The notes under the pieces were generated by a model that saw only the letters and a list, made by a program, of their open reading frames with translations, searched no databases and had not been told where the DNA came from. The translations under genes were made by a program, and so were the position numbers. A stretch of 64,000 bases of DNA from Streptomyces sp. NBC_00459 (GTDB taxonomy: Bacteria > Actinomycetota > Actinomycetes > Streptomycetales > Streptomycetaceae). The stretch covers positions 2,418,001 to 2,482,000 of the forward strand of contig NZ_CP107903.1 of the NCBI RefSeq assembly GCF_036013955.1. The letters are read 5' to 3'. Shown piece after piece: positions 34,450-43,970 of this stretch (positions are counted from its first letter, which is position 1; every line of letters starts with the position of its first letter).

Positions 34450-35403
34450 CTACATGATCGGGTCGGGTTCTCTTGCCAGGTCCGCCGCGCCCACCATGCC
34501 TGCCTTGTTGCCCAGTTGGGCGGCGATGACGTCGGCGACCGGGCGCCAGTTGCCGCCCACCAGCCAGCGCTTGTAGGACTTGCGGATGGGGTCGAGGACC
34601 AGTTCGCCCTCGTCCGAGAGGCCGCCGCCGACGATGAAGGCGGAGGGGTCGAAGAGGGAGGCCAGGTCGGCGAGGCCCGAGCCGGCCCAGCGGGCCAGTT
34701 CGCGGTACGAGTCGACGGCGACGGGGTCGCCCTGTCTCGCGGCCATCGAGATGTGCTTGCCCTCGATGCCCTCCGGCGTGCCGTCGCCCAGGGAGAGGAG
34801 CAGCTCGGCGTTCTCCGGGGTCGCGTTGGCGCGCTGCTTCGCGTACCGGACGAGGGCGCGCCCGGACGCGTACTGCTCCCAGCAGCCCTGGCTGCCGCAG
34901 CCGCACAGCAGCCCGTCCGGGACCACGCGGATGTGGCCGAACTCGGCGGCCACGCCGAAGTGGCCGCGGCGCAGCTTGTTGCCGATGATGATGCCGCCGC
35001 CGAGGCCGGTGCCCAGGGTGATGCAGATGACGTTGCGGTGGCCCTTGCCCGCGCCGAACTTGTATTCGCCCCACGCTGCCGCGTTCGCGTCGTTCTCGAC
35101 GACGACCGGCAGGCCCACGCGGCTCTCGACCTTGTCCTTCAGCGGCTCCTCGCGCCAGTCGATGTTGGGCGCGAAGTAGACCGTGGACCGCTGGCGGTTC
35201 ACGTATCCGGCGGCGCCGATGCCGACGCCCACGATGTCGTGCCCGGCGCGCGCGCCCTCGACGGCGGCGGCGATTGCGTCCACGATGCCCTCGGGCGTGC
35301 CCGGGGTCGGCACCTTGTGGGTCGAGAGGATGTTGCCTTCCTCGTCGACCACGCCGGCCGCGATCTTCGTGCCGCCGATATCGACGCCGATGGTGAGTCC
35401 CAT
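34450..35403 (-). CDS. glkA: ROK-family glucokinase
   Basis: A 317-residue glucokinase. The N-terminal phosphate loop is IGVDIGGTKIAAGVVD, the catalytic segment VVENDANAAAWGE, the ROK zinc motif CGCGSQGCWEQYASG and the C-terminal VGGGLSDEGE. It phosphorylates glucose with ATP in the cytoplasm and, in S. coelicolor, GlkA is also needed for glucose repression; that role is known for the orthologue, not shown here. GAGGGA precedes the ATG. Same strand as the DUF5304 gene upstream (115 nt). Hairpin terminator downstream. Confidence 0.96.
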   Translation of the reverse strand: MGLTIGVDIGGTKIAAGVVDEEGNILSTHKVPTPGTPEGIVDAIAAAVEGARAGHDIVGVGIGAAGYVNRQRSTVYFAPNIDWREEPLKDKVESRVGLPVVVENDANAAAWGEYKFGAGKGHRNVICITLGTGLGGGIIIGNKLRRGHFGVAAEFGHIRVVPDGLLCGCGSQGCWEQYASGRALVRYAKQRANATPENAELLLSLGDGTPEGIEGKHISMAARQGDPVAVDSYRELARWAGSGLADLASLFDPSAFIVGGGLSDEGELVLDPIRKSYKRWLVGGNWRPVADVIAAQLGNKAGMVGAADLAREPDPIM

Positions 35404-35518
35404 GAATCCCTCAGTTTCGGTGGAGCCCCGCTACGGCCAACCGTACCCGAGGCCCTGTCGCCGGGTGCCCTTCGTCCGTACGGTGGGCGGGCCCGGCGGG
35501 ACGTGATCCAAGGGGGTG

Positions 35519-36022
35519 TCAGTCCAGGTCGATGCGCTCGCCCGAACCGGTGCCCTCGCCCGGGCCTTCGCCCCGGTTCCTTCCGCGGTCGGCCTCCCGG
35601 GTCGTCCACCGGCGCTCCTGGTTCTCGACCGCCGAGCGGTAGGCGGCGAGCAGTTCGTTGCCCGCGGCCGCCAGGTGGTCGAAGACATCCGGATTGCGTT
35701 CGATCACCGGTTCGACGGCCGCCTTGGCCTGCTGGACGACCTGCTGCACCACCTGCTGGGCGGTGCCCTGGGCCACCGCGCCGAGCAGCGGGGACTGGAA
35801 GGACGACAACTTCTCCGAGACGGCGTCGACGAGCTTGCGCAGTTCCTCGGCGGCGGAGCCGGGCGGCGGGCCGTACCGGGCCCGGCGGCGCGCCTTCTCC
35901 GCTTCGAGGTCCTCGGCGCAGGCCTTCGCCCACGCGTCGGCGTCGGAGACGGGCGTCTCGTACGGTGCCTCGTCGGCCGCGTCCCCCCGAGCGGTTTCGG
36001 ATGTGGGGCGCTCTTCGCTCAT
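35519..36022 (-). CDS. DUF5304 family protein
   Basis: A 167-residue soluble protein. Acidic, low-complexity N-terminus (1-25), then DADAWAKACAEDLEAEKARRRARYGPPPG, then a helical stretch with VQQVVQQAKAAVEPVIERNPDVF, and a charged Arg/Glu/Gly tail. This agrees with the Streptomyces-type DUF5304 family, of unknown function. It sits between the ArsA-like ATPase and glkA in a run of minus-strand genes. GGAGCC precedes the ATG. Confidence 0.85.
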   Translation of the reverse strand: MSEERPTSETARGDAADEAPYETPVSDADAWAKACAEDLEAEKARRRARYGPPPGSAAEELRKLVDAVSEKLSSFQSPLLGAVAQGTAQQVVQQVVQQAKAAVEPVIERNPDVFDHLAAAGNELLAAYRSAVENQERRWTTREADRGRNRGEGPGEGTGSGERIDLD

Positions 36023-36079
36023 GGCGGGCTCCTGACTACGGTTCGTCTCTCCGACGGTACCCGAATGGACGTACGCCGT

Positions 36080-37273
36080 TCATCGTGTCTGCGGCCACAG
36101 ATCCGGGTCGGGCGCGAAACGGATCCTCAGCTCGCCGTCGCGCAGGGCGGCGCCGGCCACCGTGCAGCGGCGCAGTGCCGAGGGCAGCGGGACGATACGG
36201 CGGAACGGGCCGACGGTGACGACGAGTTCGTCGCCGCGCCGGACCAGGTCGAGCTCCTCGCGTATCGCGCCGGGCAGCGGGATGTGCCAGACGAGCACGC
36301 CGTCGTCGGCGAGGTGGTCGGTGACGGGCCACTCGACGGTGGCGGGGGTCCGGTTGACGGCGGGCGCGCGGAGTGCGGCCAGGTCGTCGGTGCCGCGCGG
36401 GTCGTGTCCGAGGTGCGGGACCTGGTGGAGGGCGTACGGCTGCGGCGACGCGGCCGACTCGGCCCACTCCTCCAGCGCTTTGCGCTGCTGGGCGGTGACG
36501 GAGGCGAGCCAGGGATCGATCGAGGGCTCCGGCAGGACCCGGTTGGCCAGCAGCACGTCCGCGCGCAGGCCGCGCAGCGCGAGTCCGGTGGTGGCGGCGC
36601 GTACCGCGTCGGTGCCGGCCGGGCCGGGTTCGGCGACCAGGCGTACGACGGTGTCCCGGTCCTCGACGACCGCGGTGACGGCGGCCAGTTCCACGTCCCA
36701 GCGGGCGGCGGCCTCGTACAGCCACTCCGTGGGCATCGGGACGCCGGCGAGGCGGCCGAGGACGGGGCGCAGGGCGCGGGCGGCCTGGCGTTCGGCCGGG
36801 AGGAGGCGGCGCAGGTAGCGGCGGAGTTCCTCGGGGAGGGCGAGGAGGGCGAGCGCCTGCGGGGTGGGCGGGAGGTCGACGACCAGGAGGTCGTACGCCT
36901 CCGAGAGCGCGGCGTCGCGCAGGGCGCGCAGGAGGGCGAGTTCCTCGGCGCCGGGGAGGGGCGTCGGCTCCTCGGGGTCGAGCCGGGAGGCGCCGAGGAA
37001 GTCGAGGACGTTCGCGGCGCGGTCCTGGAAGGCGGTGAGGTCGGCGCGGAAGCGTTCGGCGGCGTCGGGGCGCCAGGCGGTGAGGTGGGGGGTGCCTGGT
37101 ACGGACACCGGGGTGGGGCCGGTGGGGGTGCCGAGGGCGGCGCCGAGGGTGTCGGTGCGGTCGGTGCTGAGGACGAGCGTGGAGGTGCCGTCGCGCGCCG
37201 CGGTCAGTGCGGTGGCCGCGGCGAGGGTGGTACGGCCCGAGCCGCCGGGGCCGGTCAGGAGGAGGGTGCGCAT
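36080..37273 (-). CDS. ArsA/Get3-like ATPase lacking P-loop lysines
   Basis: A 397-residue ArsA-family protein. The N-terminal P-loop reads GPGGSGRTT (8-16), where ArsA/Get3 have GKGGVGKTT: both the signature Lys and the nucleotide Lys are changed (Pro9, Arg14). Switch II is DLLVVDLPPTPQALALLALPEELRRYLRRLL by its ends, and the C-terminus has a beta-rich extension (LVWHIPLPGAIREELDLVRRGDELVVTVG, about 325-390). No arsenic genes are near. Counterparts sit next to SRPBCC genes in M. tuberculosis (Rv2184c region). TACCGT ends 8 nt before the ATG and no ribosome site is seen, so leaderless. Confidence 0.88.
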   Translation of the reverse strand: MRTLLLTGPGGSGRTTLAAATALTAARDGTSTLVLSTDRTDTLGAALGTPTGPTPVSVPGTPHLTAWRPDAAERFRADLTAFQDRAANVLDFLGASRLDPEEPTPLPGAEELALLRALRDAALSEAYDLLVVDLPPTPQALALLALPEELRRYLRRLLPAERQAARALRPVLGRLAGVPMPTEWLYEAAARWDVELAAVTAVVEDRDTVVRLVAEPGPAGTDAVRAATTGLALRGLRADVLLANRVLPEPSIDPWLASVTAQQRKALEEWAESAASPQPYALHQVPHLGHDPRGTDDLAALRAPAVNRTPATVEWPVTDHLADDGVLVWHIPLPGAIREELDLVRRGDELVVTVGPFRRIVPLPSALRRCTVAGAALRDGELRIRFAPDPDLWPQTR

Positions 37274-37305
37274 GTGGGTGAACGGTACCGGTGTCGGCGC
37301 CCACC

Positions 37306-37374
37306 CCTGGGGGCTGCGCCCCCGGACCCCCCCTACGGCCCTGAACGGGCCTTGTCCTCAAACGCCGGACGGGC
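37306..37374 (-). repeat. Dispersed 69-bp intergenic repeat, copy A
   Basis: On the minus strand GCCCGTCCGGCGTTTGAGG, then CAAGGCCCGTTCAGGGCC and a GGGGGCGCAGCCCCC hairpin. Matches copy B at 51859-51926 with only a few differences. Confidence 0.85.
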
Positions 37375-37401
37375 TGAATTGTCCCCGCCGGCGTTCGAGG
37401 A
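37355..37401 (-). terminator. Hairpin after SRPBCC gene
   Basis: TCCTCAAACGCCGG and CCGGCGTTCGAGGA arms (one mismatch) around a 19-nt loop, overlapping the repeat and lying just past the SRPBCC stop. Confidence 0.6.
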
Positions 37402-37406
37402 CCGGG

Positions 37407-37847
37407 CTACTTGGGTTCTTCCACGCGCTTCTTCAGGCCCGCCAGCGCGCGGTCGATGATGACCTTCTCCGCCTTGCGCTTGATCATGCCGAGCATCGGG
37501 ATCTTGACGTCCACCGTCAGCTGGTAGGTGACCTCGGTCGCGCCGTCGCCCGCCGCCTTCAGGATGTACGAGCCGTCCAGCGCCCGCAGCATCTGCGACT
37601 TGACCAGGGTCCACGAGACCTCGTGGTCGCCGGTCCAGGTGTAGCCGAGGGTCTGGTCGTCCTTGATCGCGCCGGCGTCCATGACGAGGCGGACCTGCTC
37701 GGCGCGGCCCTGGGCGTCGGTCTTCAGGACCTCCGCCTCCTTCACCTCGCCGGTCCAGTCCGGGTAACGGGCGAAGTCGGCGATCACCGCCATCACCTCG
37801 TTCGGTGCCGCCTCGATCGTGATGCTCGAACTGGTGAATTCCGCCAT
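37407..37847 (-). CDS. SRPBCC (polyketide cyclase/dehydrase-like) protein
   Basis: A 146-residue START-like/SRPBCC-fold protein beginning MAEFTSSSITIEAAPNEVM, with YPDWTGEVKEAEVLKTDAQG, the mid-strand TLGYTWTGDHEVSWTLV and a C-terminal helix AEKVIIDRALAGLKKRVEE. Members bind hydrophobic ligands; the M. tuberculosis counterpart in the same place is Rv2185c (TB16.3). A lipid ligand would fit the acyltransferase and acyl-CoA ligase nearby. GGAGGAG lies 8 nt before the ATG at 37847; the longer frame to 37958 is rejected. Confidence 0.9.
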   Translation of the reverse strand: MAEFTSSSITIEAAPNEVMAVIADFARYPDWTGEVKEAEVLKTDAQGRAEQVRLVMDAGAIKDDQTLGYTWTGDHEVSWTLVKSQMLRALDGSYILKAAGDGATEVTYQLTVDVKIPMLGMIKRKAEKVIIDRALAGLKKRVEEPK

Positions 37848-37988
37848 CGAAGTGGCTCCTCCAGATGCGGTCCGGTGAGGGAGGGTGGGTGCGCACGTAT
37901 GTGCAGCGTGAAGGCTACCCCGCGCAGGGCGGGCCGTTGCCACCAGGACCCGGGTCACCGTAGGCCGGACCGCCGTCGGACCCGGGGA

Positions 37989-38795
37989 TCACCATTCGAG
38001 CGCCCACGGCTTTCCGCTCCCCGCGAAGTGCCCCACGTTCACGCACTCCGTGGCGCCGATCCGCATCCGCCGGGCCAGCGGCTGATGGACGTGGCCGAAC
38101 AGCGCGTACCGGGGGCGCGTGCGCCGGATCGCGTCCAGGAGCGCACGGCTGCCGCGTTCGAAGCGGCGCGCGACCGTGTCGTACACGAGCTCCGGGACCT
38201 CCGGCGGGATGTGCGTGCACAGCACGTCGACCTCGCCGACCGCCTCGATCTTCGCCGCGTACTCCTCGTCGCTGATCTCGTACGGCGTGCGCATGGGTGT
38301 CTTCAGCCCCCCGCCGACGAAGCCGAAGACCCGGCCCCCGATCTCCACCCGGTCCCCGTCCAGGACCTGGGTGCCCGGGCCGGCGTACTCCGGCCACAGT
38401 GTCGGCATGTCGACGTTGCCGTAGGTGGCGTACGTCGGTGTCGGGAACGCGGCGAACAGTTCGGCGTACTGCTTGCGCACCGCCTTCTCTATGGCTGCCG
38501 CCCGGTCCATGCCGATGCCCGCCCACAGCCGGGCCCCGAGCTCGCGCGCCTCCTCGAAGCGGCGGGCCGTGCGAAGCGCCACGAGGCGGTCGGCGTTCTC
38601 GGTGCCGAAGAGGTCGGGGAAGATGCCGCGCGAGTGGTCGGCGTAGTCGAGGAAGAGGACCAGGTCGCCCAGGCAGATCAGGGCGTCCGCGCCCGCACCG
38701 GCCACGGCCAGGTCACGCACGTTGCCGTGCACGTCACTGACCACATGAATGCGCGTCCTCTTCTCATGTGGGTTGCCCCGCGGTGTGGGTGCCAT
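37989..38795 (-). CDS. Metallophosphoesterase
   Basis: A 268-residue calcineurin-like phosphoesterase. Metal-site motifs in order: HVVSDVHGN, LICLGDLVLFLD, ATYGNVD, LCTHIPPE and FGHVHQP. The substrate is unknown; it could be a nucleotide, phosphoprotein or phospholipid head group. ATG 38795 is taken over the TTG at 38804; TACCCT ends 8 nt upstream of the ATG and there is no ribosome site, so it may be leaderless. Divergent from the acyl-CoA ligase, separated by 296 nt containing a long inverted repeat. Confidence 0.9.
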   Translation of the reverse strand: MAPTPRGNPHEKRTRIHVVSDVHGNVRDLAVAGAGADALICLGDLVLFLDYADHSRGIFPDLFGTENADRLVALRTARRFEEARELGARLWAGIGMDRAAAIEKAVRKQYAELFAAFPTPTYATYGNVDMPTLWPEYAGPGTQVLDGDRVEIGGRVFGFVGGGLKTPMRTPYEISDEEYAAKIEAVGEVDVLCTHIPPEVPELVYDTVARRFERGSRALLDAIRRTRPRYALFGHVHQPLARRMRIGATECVNVGHFAGSGKPWALEW

Positions 38796-38831
38796 GGCGA
38801 TCAAGGGTAGGCGTGTGCGGCTCCGGTGAAC

Positions 38832-38944
38832 AGGACAGGGGGGTCGCTCACGATTACTGGCCAGTCAAGAAAACCGTGCACTACTGTGCGTAAAAGACAC
38901 CAACCCGTGTGACGCCGCGAACATCTCGCCGACCCCCCTGTCCT
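38832..38944. repeat. 15-bp perfect inverted repeat with 83-bp spacer
   Basis: AGGACAGGGGGGTCG (38832-38846) and CGACCCCCCTGTCCT (38930-38944) flank an A/T-richer 83 bp that contains ACTGGCCAGT (38856-38865). It fills the divergent intergenic region between the phosphoesterase and acyl-CoA ligase genes. No transposase or target duplication is seen. Confidence 0.85.
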
Positions 38945-39091
38945 AGGAGCCATACCGGCGGGTAACGTCCGGGCAGTCCAGTCGTGCTCAGGATTTCAAC
39001 TACGAGACCCCTGAGTACTTGCCCGAGCCATGGACCGCACCGTCGCATCGCACAACGTCGTGGCGCCGGCGCCCTATGAGGAGCAGCAGTC

Positions 39092-40888
39092 TTGCGCGAG
39101 TTCAGCCTTCCGGCTTTGTACGAGGTCCCCGCGGACGGAAATCTGACCGACATCGTCCGTCGAAACGCCGCGCAGCATCCGGATGTCGCCGTCATCGCCC
39201 GCAAGGTGGACGGCGCCTGGCAGGACGTGACGGCCACGACCTTCCTCGCCGAGGTGCACGCCGCAGCGAAGGGCCTCATCGCCTCCGGGGTCGCGCAGGG
39301 CGACCGGGTCGCCCTGATGTCCCGTACACGGTACGAGTGGACCCTGTTCGACTTCGCGATCTGGTGCGCGGGCGCGGTGACCGTACCCGTGTACGAGACC
39401 AGCTCCGCCGAGCAGGTGCAGTGGATCCTCAGTGACTCGGGGGCCACCGCGATCATCGTGGAACTGGACGGCCACGCGGCCGCCGTCGAGTCGGTGCGCG
39501 ACCGGCTGCCCGAGCTGGAGCACGTCTGGCAGATCGACGCGGGCGCCGTGGAGAAGCTGGGGCGGGCGGGCGAGGACGTCAGCGACGCGGCCGTCGAGGA
39601 ACGCGGTGCGCGGACGAAGGCCGACGACCCGGCGACCATCGTGTACACGAGCGGTACGACCGGCCGGCCCAAGGGCTGTGTGCTCACGCACCGCAGCTTC
39701 TTCGCCGAGTGCGGGAACGTCGTCGAGCGACTGCGGCCCCTGTTCCGGACCGGTGAGTGCTCGGTCCTCCTCTTCCTCCCGCTCGCGCACGTCTTCGGGC
39801 GGCTTGTGCAGATCGCGCCGATGATGGCGCCGATCAAGCTGGGCACCGTCCCGGACATCAAGAACCTCACCGACGAACTGGCCGCGTTCCGGCCGACGTT
39901 GATCCTCGGTGTGCCGCGGGTCTTCGAGAAGGTCTACAACTCGGCGCGTGCCAAGGCGCAGGCGGACGGCAAGGGCAAGATCTTCGACAAGGCGGCGGAC
40001 ACGGCCATCGCGTACAGCCGGGCGCTGGACGAGCCGTCCGGCCCGTCGGTCGGCCTGAAGTTCAAGCACAAGGTCTTCGACCGACTGGTCTACAGCAAGC
40101 TGCGGAACGTCCTCGGCGGCAAGGGCGAGTACGCCATCTCCGGGGGCGCCCCGCTCGGTGAGCGGCTCGGGCACTTCTTCCGCGGGATCGGCTTCACGGT
40201 GCTGGAGGGCTACGGCCTCACCGAGTCCTGTGCCGCCACCGCGTTCAACCCCTGGGACCGGCAGAAGATCGGCACGGTCGGCCAGCCGCTGCCCGGCTCG
40301 GTGGTGCGCATCGCCGACGACGGCGAGGTGCTGCTGCACGGCGAGCACCTGTTCAAGGAGTACTGGAACAACCCCGAGGCGACCGAGGAGGCGCTGGCCG
40401 ACGGCTGGTTCCACACCGGTGACATCGGCACCCTCGACGAGGACGGCTACCTCCGTATCACCGGCCGCAAGAAGGAGATCATCGTCACGGCGGGCGGCAA
40501 GAACGTCGCGCCGGCCGTGATCGAGGACCGTATCCGCGCGCACGCGCTGGTCGGGGAGTGCATGGTGGTGGGCGACGGGCGGCCGTTCGTGGGCGCGCTG
40601 GTCACCATCGACGAGGAGTTCCTGGGCCGTTGGGCCGACGAGCACGGCAAGCCGACCGGGTCCACCGCGGCGTCGCTCGCCCATGACCCGGATCTCCTCG
40701 CGGCGATCCAGGGCGCGGTCGACGACGGCAACGCCGCGGTGTCGAAAGCGGAATCGGTGCGGAAGTTCCGCATTCTGGCCTCCCAGTTCACCGAGGAGTC
40801 GGGCCACCTGACGCCGTCCCTGAAGCTCAAGCGCAATGTGGTGGCGAAGGACTACGCGGACGAGATCGAGGCTATCTACCAGAGTTAG
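39092..40888 (+). CDS. Long-chain acyl-CoA synthetase (FadD15-like)
   Basis: A 598-residue AMP-dependent ligase that activates fatty acids to acyl-CoA. The AMP/ATP motif is IVYTSGTTGRPKGCVLTH, followed by FLPLAHVFGRLVQ, EGYGLTESCA, WFHTGDIGTLDEDGYL and GRKKEIIVTAGGKNVAP with the catalytic Lys block, ending LTPSLKLKRN. The start is TTG at 39092, supported by GAGGAGC about 8 nt upstream. In M. tuberculosis the counterpart beside the PimB gene is FadD15. It probably feeds membrane or envelope lipid synthesis, or fatty-acid/sterol degradation given the next gene. Confidence 0.93.
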   Translation: MREFSLPALYEVPADGNLTDIVRRNAAQHPDVAVIARKVDGAWQDVTATTFLAEVHAAAKGLIASGVAQGDRVALMSRTRYEWTLFDFAIWCAGAVTVPVYETSSAEQVQWILSDSGATAIIVELDGHAAAVESVRDRLPELEHVWQIDAGAVEKLGRAGEDVSDAAVEERGARTKADDPATIVYTSGTTGRPKGCVLTHRSFFAECGNVVERLRPLFRTGECSVLLFLPLAHVFGRLVQIAPMMAPIKLGTVPDIKNLTDELAAFRPTLILGVPRVFEKVYNSARAKAQADGKGKIFDKAADTAIAYSRALDEPSGPSVGLKFKHKVFDRLVYSKLRNVLGGKGEYAISGGAPLGERLGHFFRGIGFTVLEGYGLTESCAATAFNPWDRQKIGTVGQPLPGSVVRIADDGEVLLHGEHLFKEYWNNPEATEEALADGWFHTGDIGTLDEDGYLRITGRKKEIIVTAGGKNVAPAVIEDRIRAHALVGECMVVGDGRPFVGALVTIDEEFLGRWADEHGKPTGSTAASLAHDPDLLAAIQGAVDDGNAAVSKAESVRKFRILASQFTEESGHLTPSLKLKRNVVAKDYADEIEAIYQS

Positions 40889-40925
40889 TACAGGAGTTGG
40901 TACCTGAGTCGGTACCGGAGTCGGG

Positions 40926-42635
<1,710 letters not shown>

Positions 42636-42658
42636 TCAAAAGCGAAGAACGTTTGCCG

Positions 42659-43801
42659 TCACAGCAGCGTCTTCAGCTTCTCCGCCAGCAGGTCCCAGCG
42701 CCATTTCTCCTCGACCCAGGCCCTTCCCCGCTCCCCCATCCGGGCGCGCAGCTCGGCATCGCCCAGCAGCACGGTGATCCGGTCGGCGGCCTCCTCCACG
42801 GAGGTGCCGCGCACCACCCAGCCGGTCTCGCCGTCCAGGACGGCGTCCGGCGCGCCCCCGGAGTCACCGGCGACCACCGGCAGCCCCGTCGCGGACGCCT
42901 CCAGGTACACGATCCCGAGCCCCTCGACGTCCAGGCCGCCCCGGCGCGTCCGGCACGGCATCGCGAAGACGTCACCGGCGCCGTAGTGGGCGGGCAGCTC
43001 GGCCCAGGGCACCGGCCCGGTGAAGCGGACCGAGTCGGCGACGCCGGTCTCGTGCGCGAGCTTGCGCAGCTCGCGCGCGTAGGGCCCGCCGCCGACGATC
43101 AGCAGGACCGTCTCCGGCTCGACCGCCAGGATGCGGGGCATCGCCAGGATCAGCGTGTCCTGCCCCTTGCGCGGGACCAGCCGCGAGACACACACCACCA
43201 CGGGCCGGTCGGTGAGCCCGAGCCGGGCGCGGACCGCCGCGCCCCCCGACTCCGGGTGGAAGGTCTTCTCGTCGACCCCGGGCGGCAGTTGGGCCATCCG
43301 CCGGGCCGCCCCCGGACTCAGCGCGGCGGCGATCCGCGACCGCGTGTACTCGCCCAGGTAGGTGATCGTGTCCGTCGACTCGCCGATCCTGCGCAGCAGT
43401 TGACGCGCCGCCGGCAGCTGCGCCCACCCGGCCTCGTGCCCGTGGGTCGTCGCCACCAGCCGCTCGGCGCCCGCCTTCCGCAGGGCCGGCGCCATCAGCC
43501 CGAGCGGCGCCGCCGCCCCGAACCACACCGACGTGCACCCGTGTTCACGCAGGAGCCCGACGGCCCGCCCGGTGACCGCCGGCGTCGGCAGCAGCATCGT
43601 CGTCCGGTCCCGTACGACGGTGAAGGGCTGCTCGGCGTCGAAGTCGGCCGTGGCCCGGGCACCCTCGGGACCCCGCTTCCAGGTGGAGGCGTAGACGACG
43701 ACCCGGTCGGGGTCGAGCCGCAGCGCCATGTTGTGCAGGAAGGCCTGGATACCCCCCGGACGGGGCGGGAAGTCGTTCGTCACGATCAGGGTCTTGTGCA
43801 C
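42659..43801 (-). CDS. pimB: GT4 glycosyltransferase, PimB-like
   Basis: A 380-residue GT-B glycosyltransferase: TLIVTNDFPPRPGGIQAFLHNMA at the N-terminus, ATTHGHEAGWA, PPGVDEKTFHP, VCVSRLVPRKGQDTLI, and the nucleotide-sugar Glu-x7-Glu block LDVEGLGIVYLEASATGLPVVAG (given by its ends). This matches PimB', the GDP-mannose-dependent second mannosyltransferase of phosphatidylinositol mannoside synthesis at the inner leaflet. The GTG start at 43801 has TAGGGT 7 nt upstream and no ribosome site, so it is leaderless. Divergent from the GT87 gene. The longer frame to 43909 is not supported. Confidence 0.88.
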   Translation of the reverse strand: MHKTLIVTNDFPPRPGGIQAFLHNMALRLDPDRVVVYASTWKRGPEGARATADFDAEQPFTVVRDRTTMLLPTPAVTGRAVGLLREHGCTSVWFGAAAPLGLMAPALRKAGAERLVATTHGHEAGWAQLPAARQLLRRIGESTDTITYLGEYTRSRIAAALSPGAARRMAQLPPGVDEKTFHPESGGAAVRARLGLTDRPVVVCVSRLVPRKGQDTLILAMPRILAVEPETVLLIVGGGPYARELRKLAHETGVADSVRFTGPVPWAELPAHYGAGDVFAMPCRTRRGGLDVEGLGIVYLEASATGLPVVAGDSGGAPDAVLDGETGWVVRGTSVEEAADRITVLLGDAELRARMGERGRAWVEEKWRWDLLAEKLKTLL

Positions 43802-43970
43802 GCCGCCGACCCTACCGAACCCCTTCCCACACCCTCCCAGAACCCTCACAGGTGTCCGGCCCCGTTTGCTGGCATTCGCACAGCCGAGCGGGAGACCATG
43901 GCCGCGCATCGGCTGACGCGCAAGGAATCAGCCACCAGAAGTCGGCCACGAGGAACGGACAGGGAGTCAC

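Noticed and set aside
38832..38944. Insertion-sequence remnant
   Set aside because: Inverted ends are present but there is no transposase fragment and no target duplication next to the arms.
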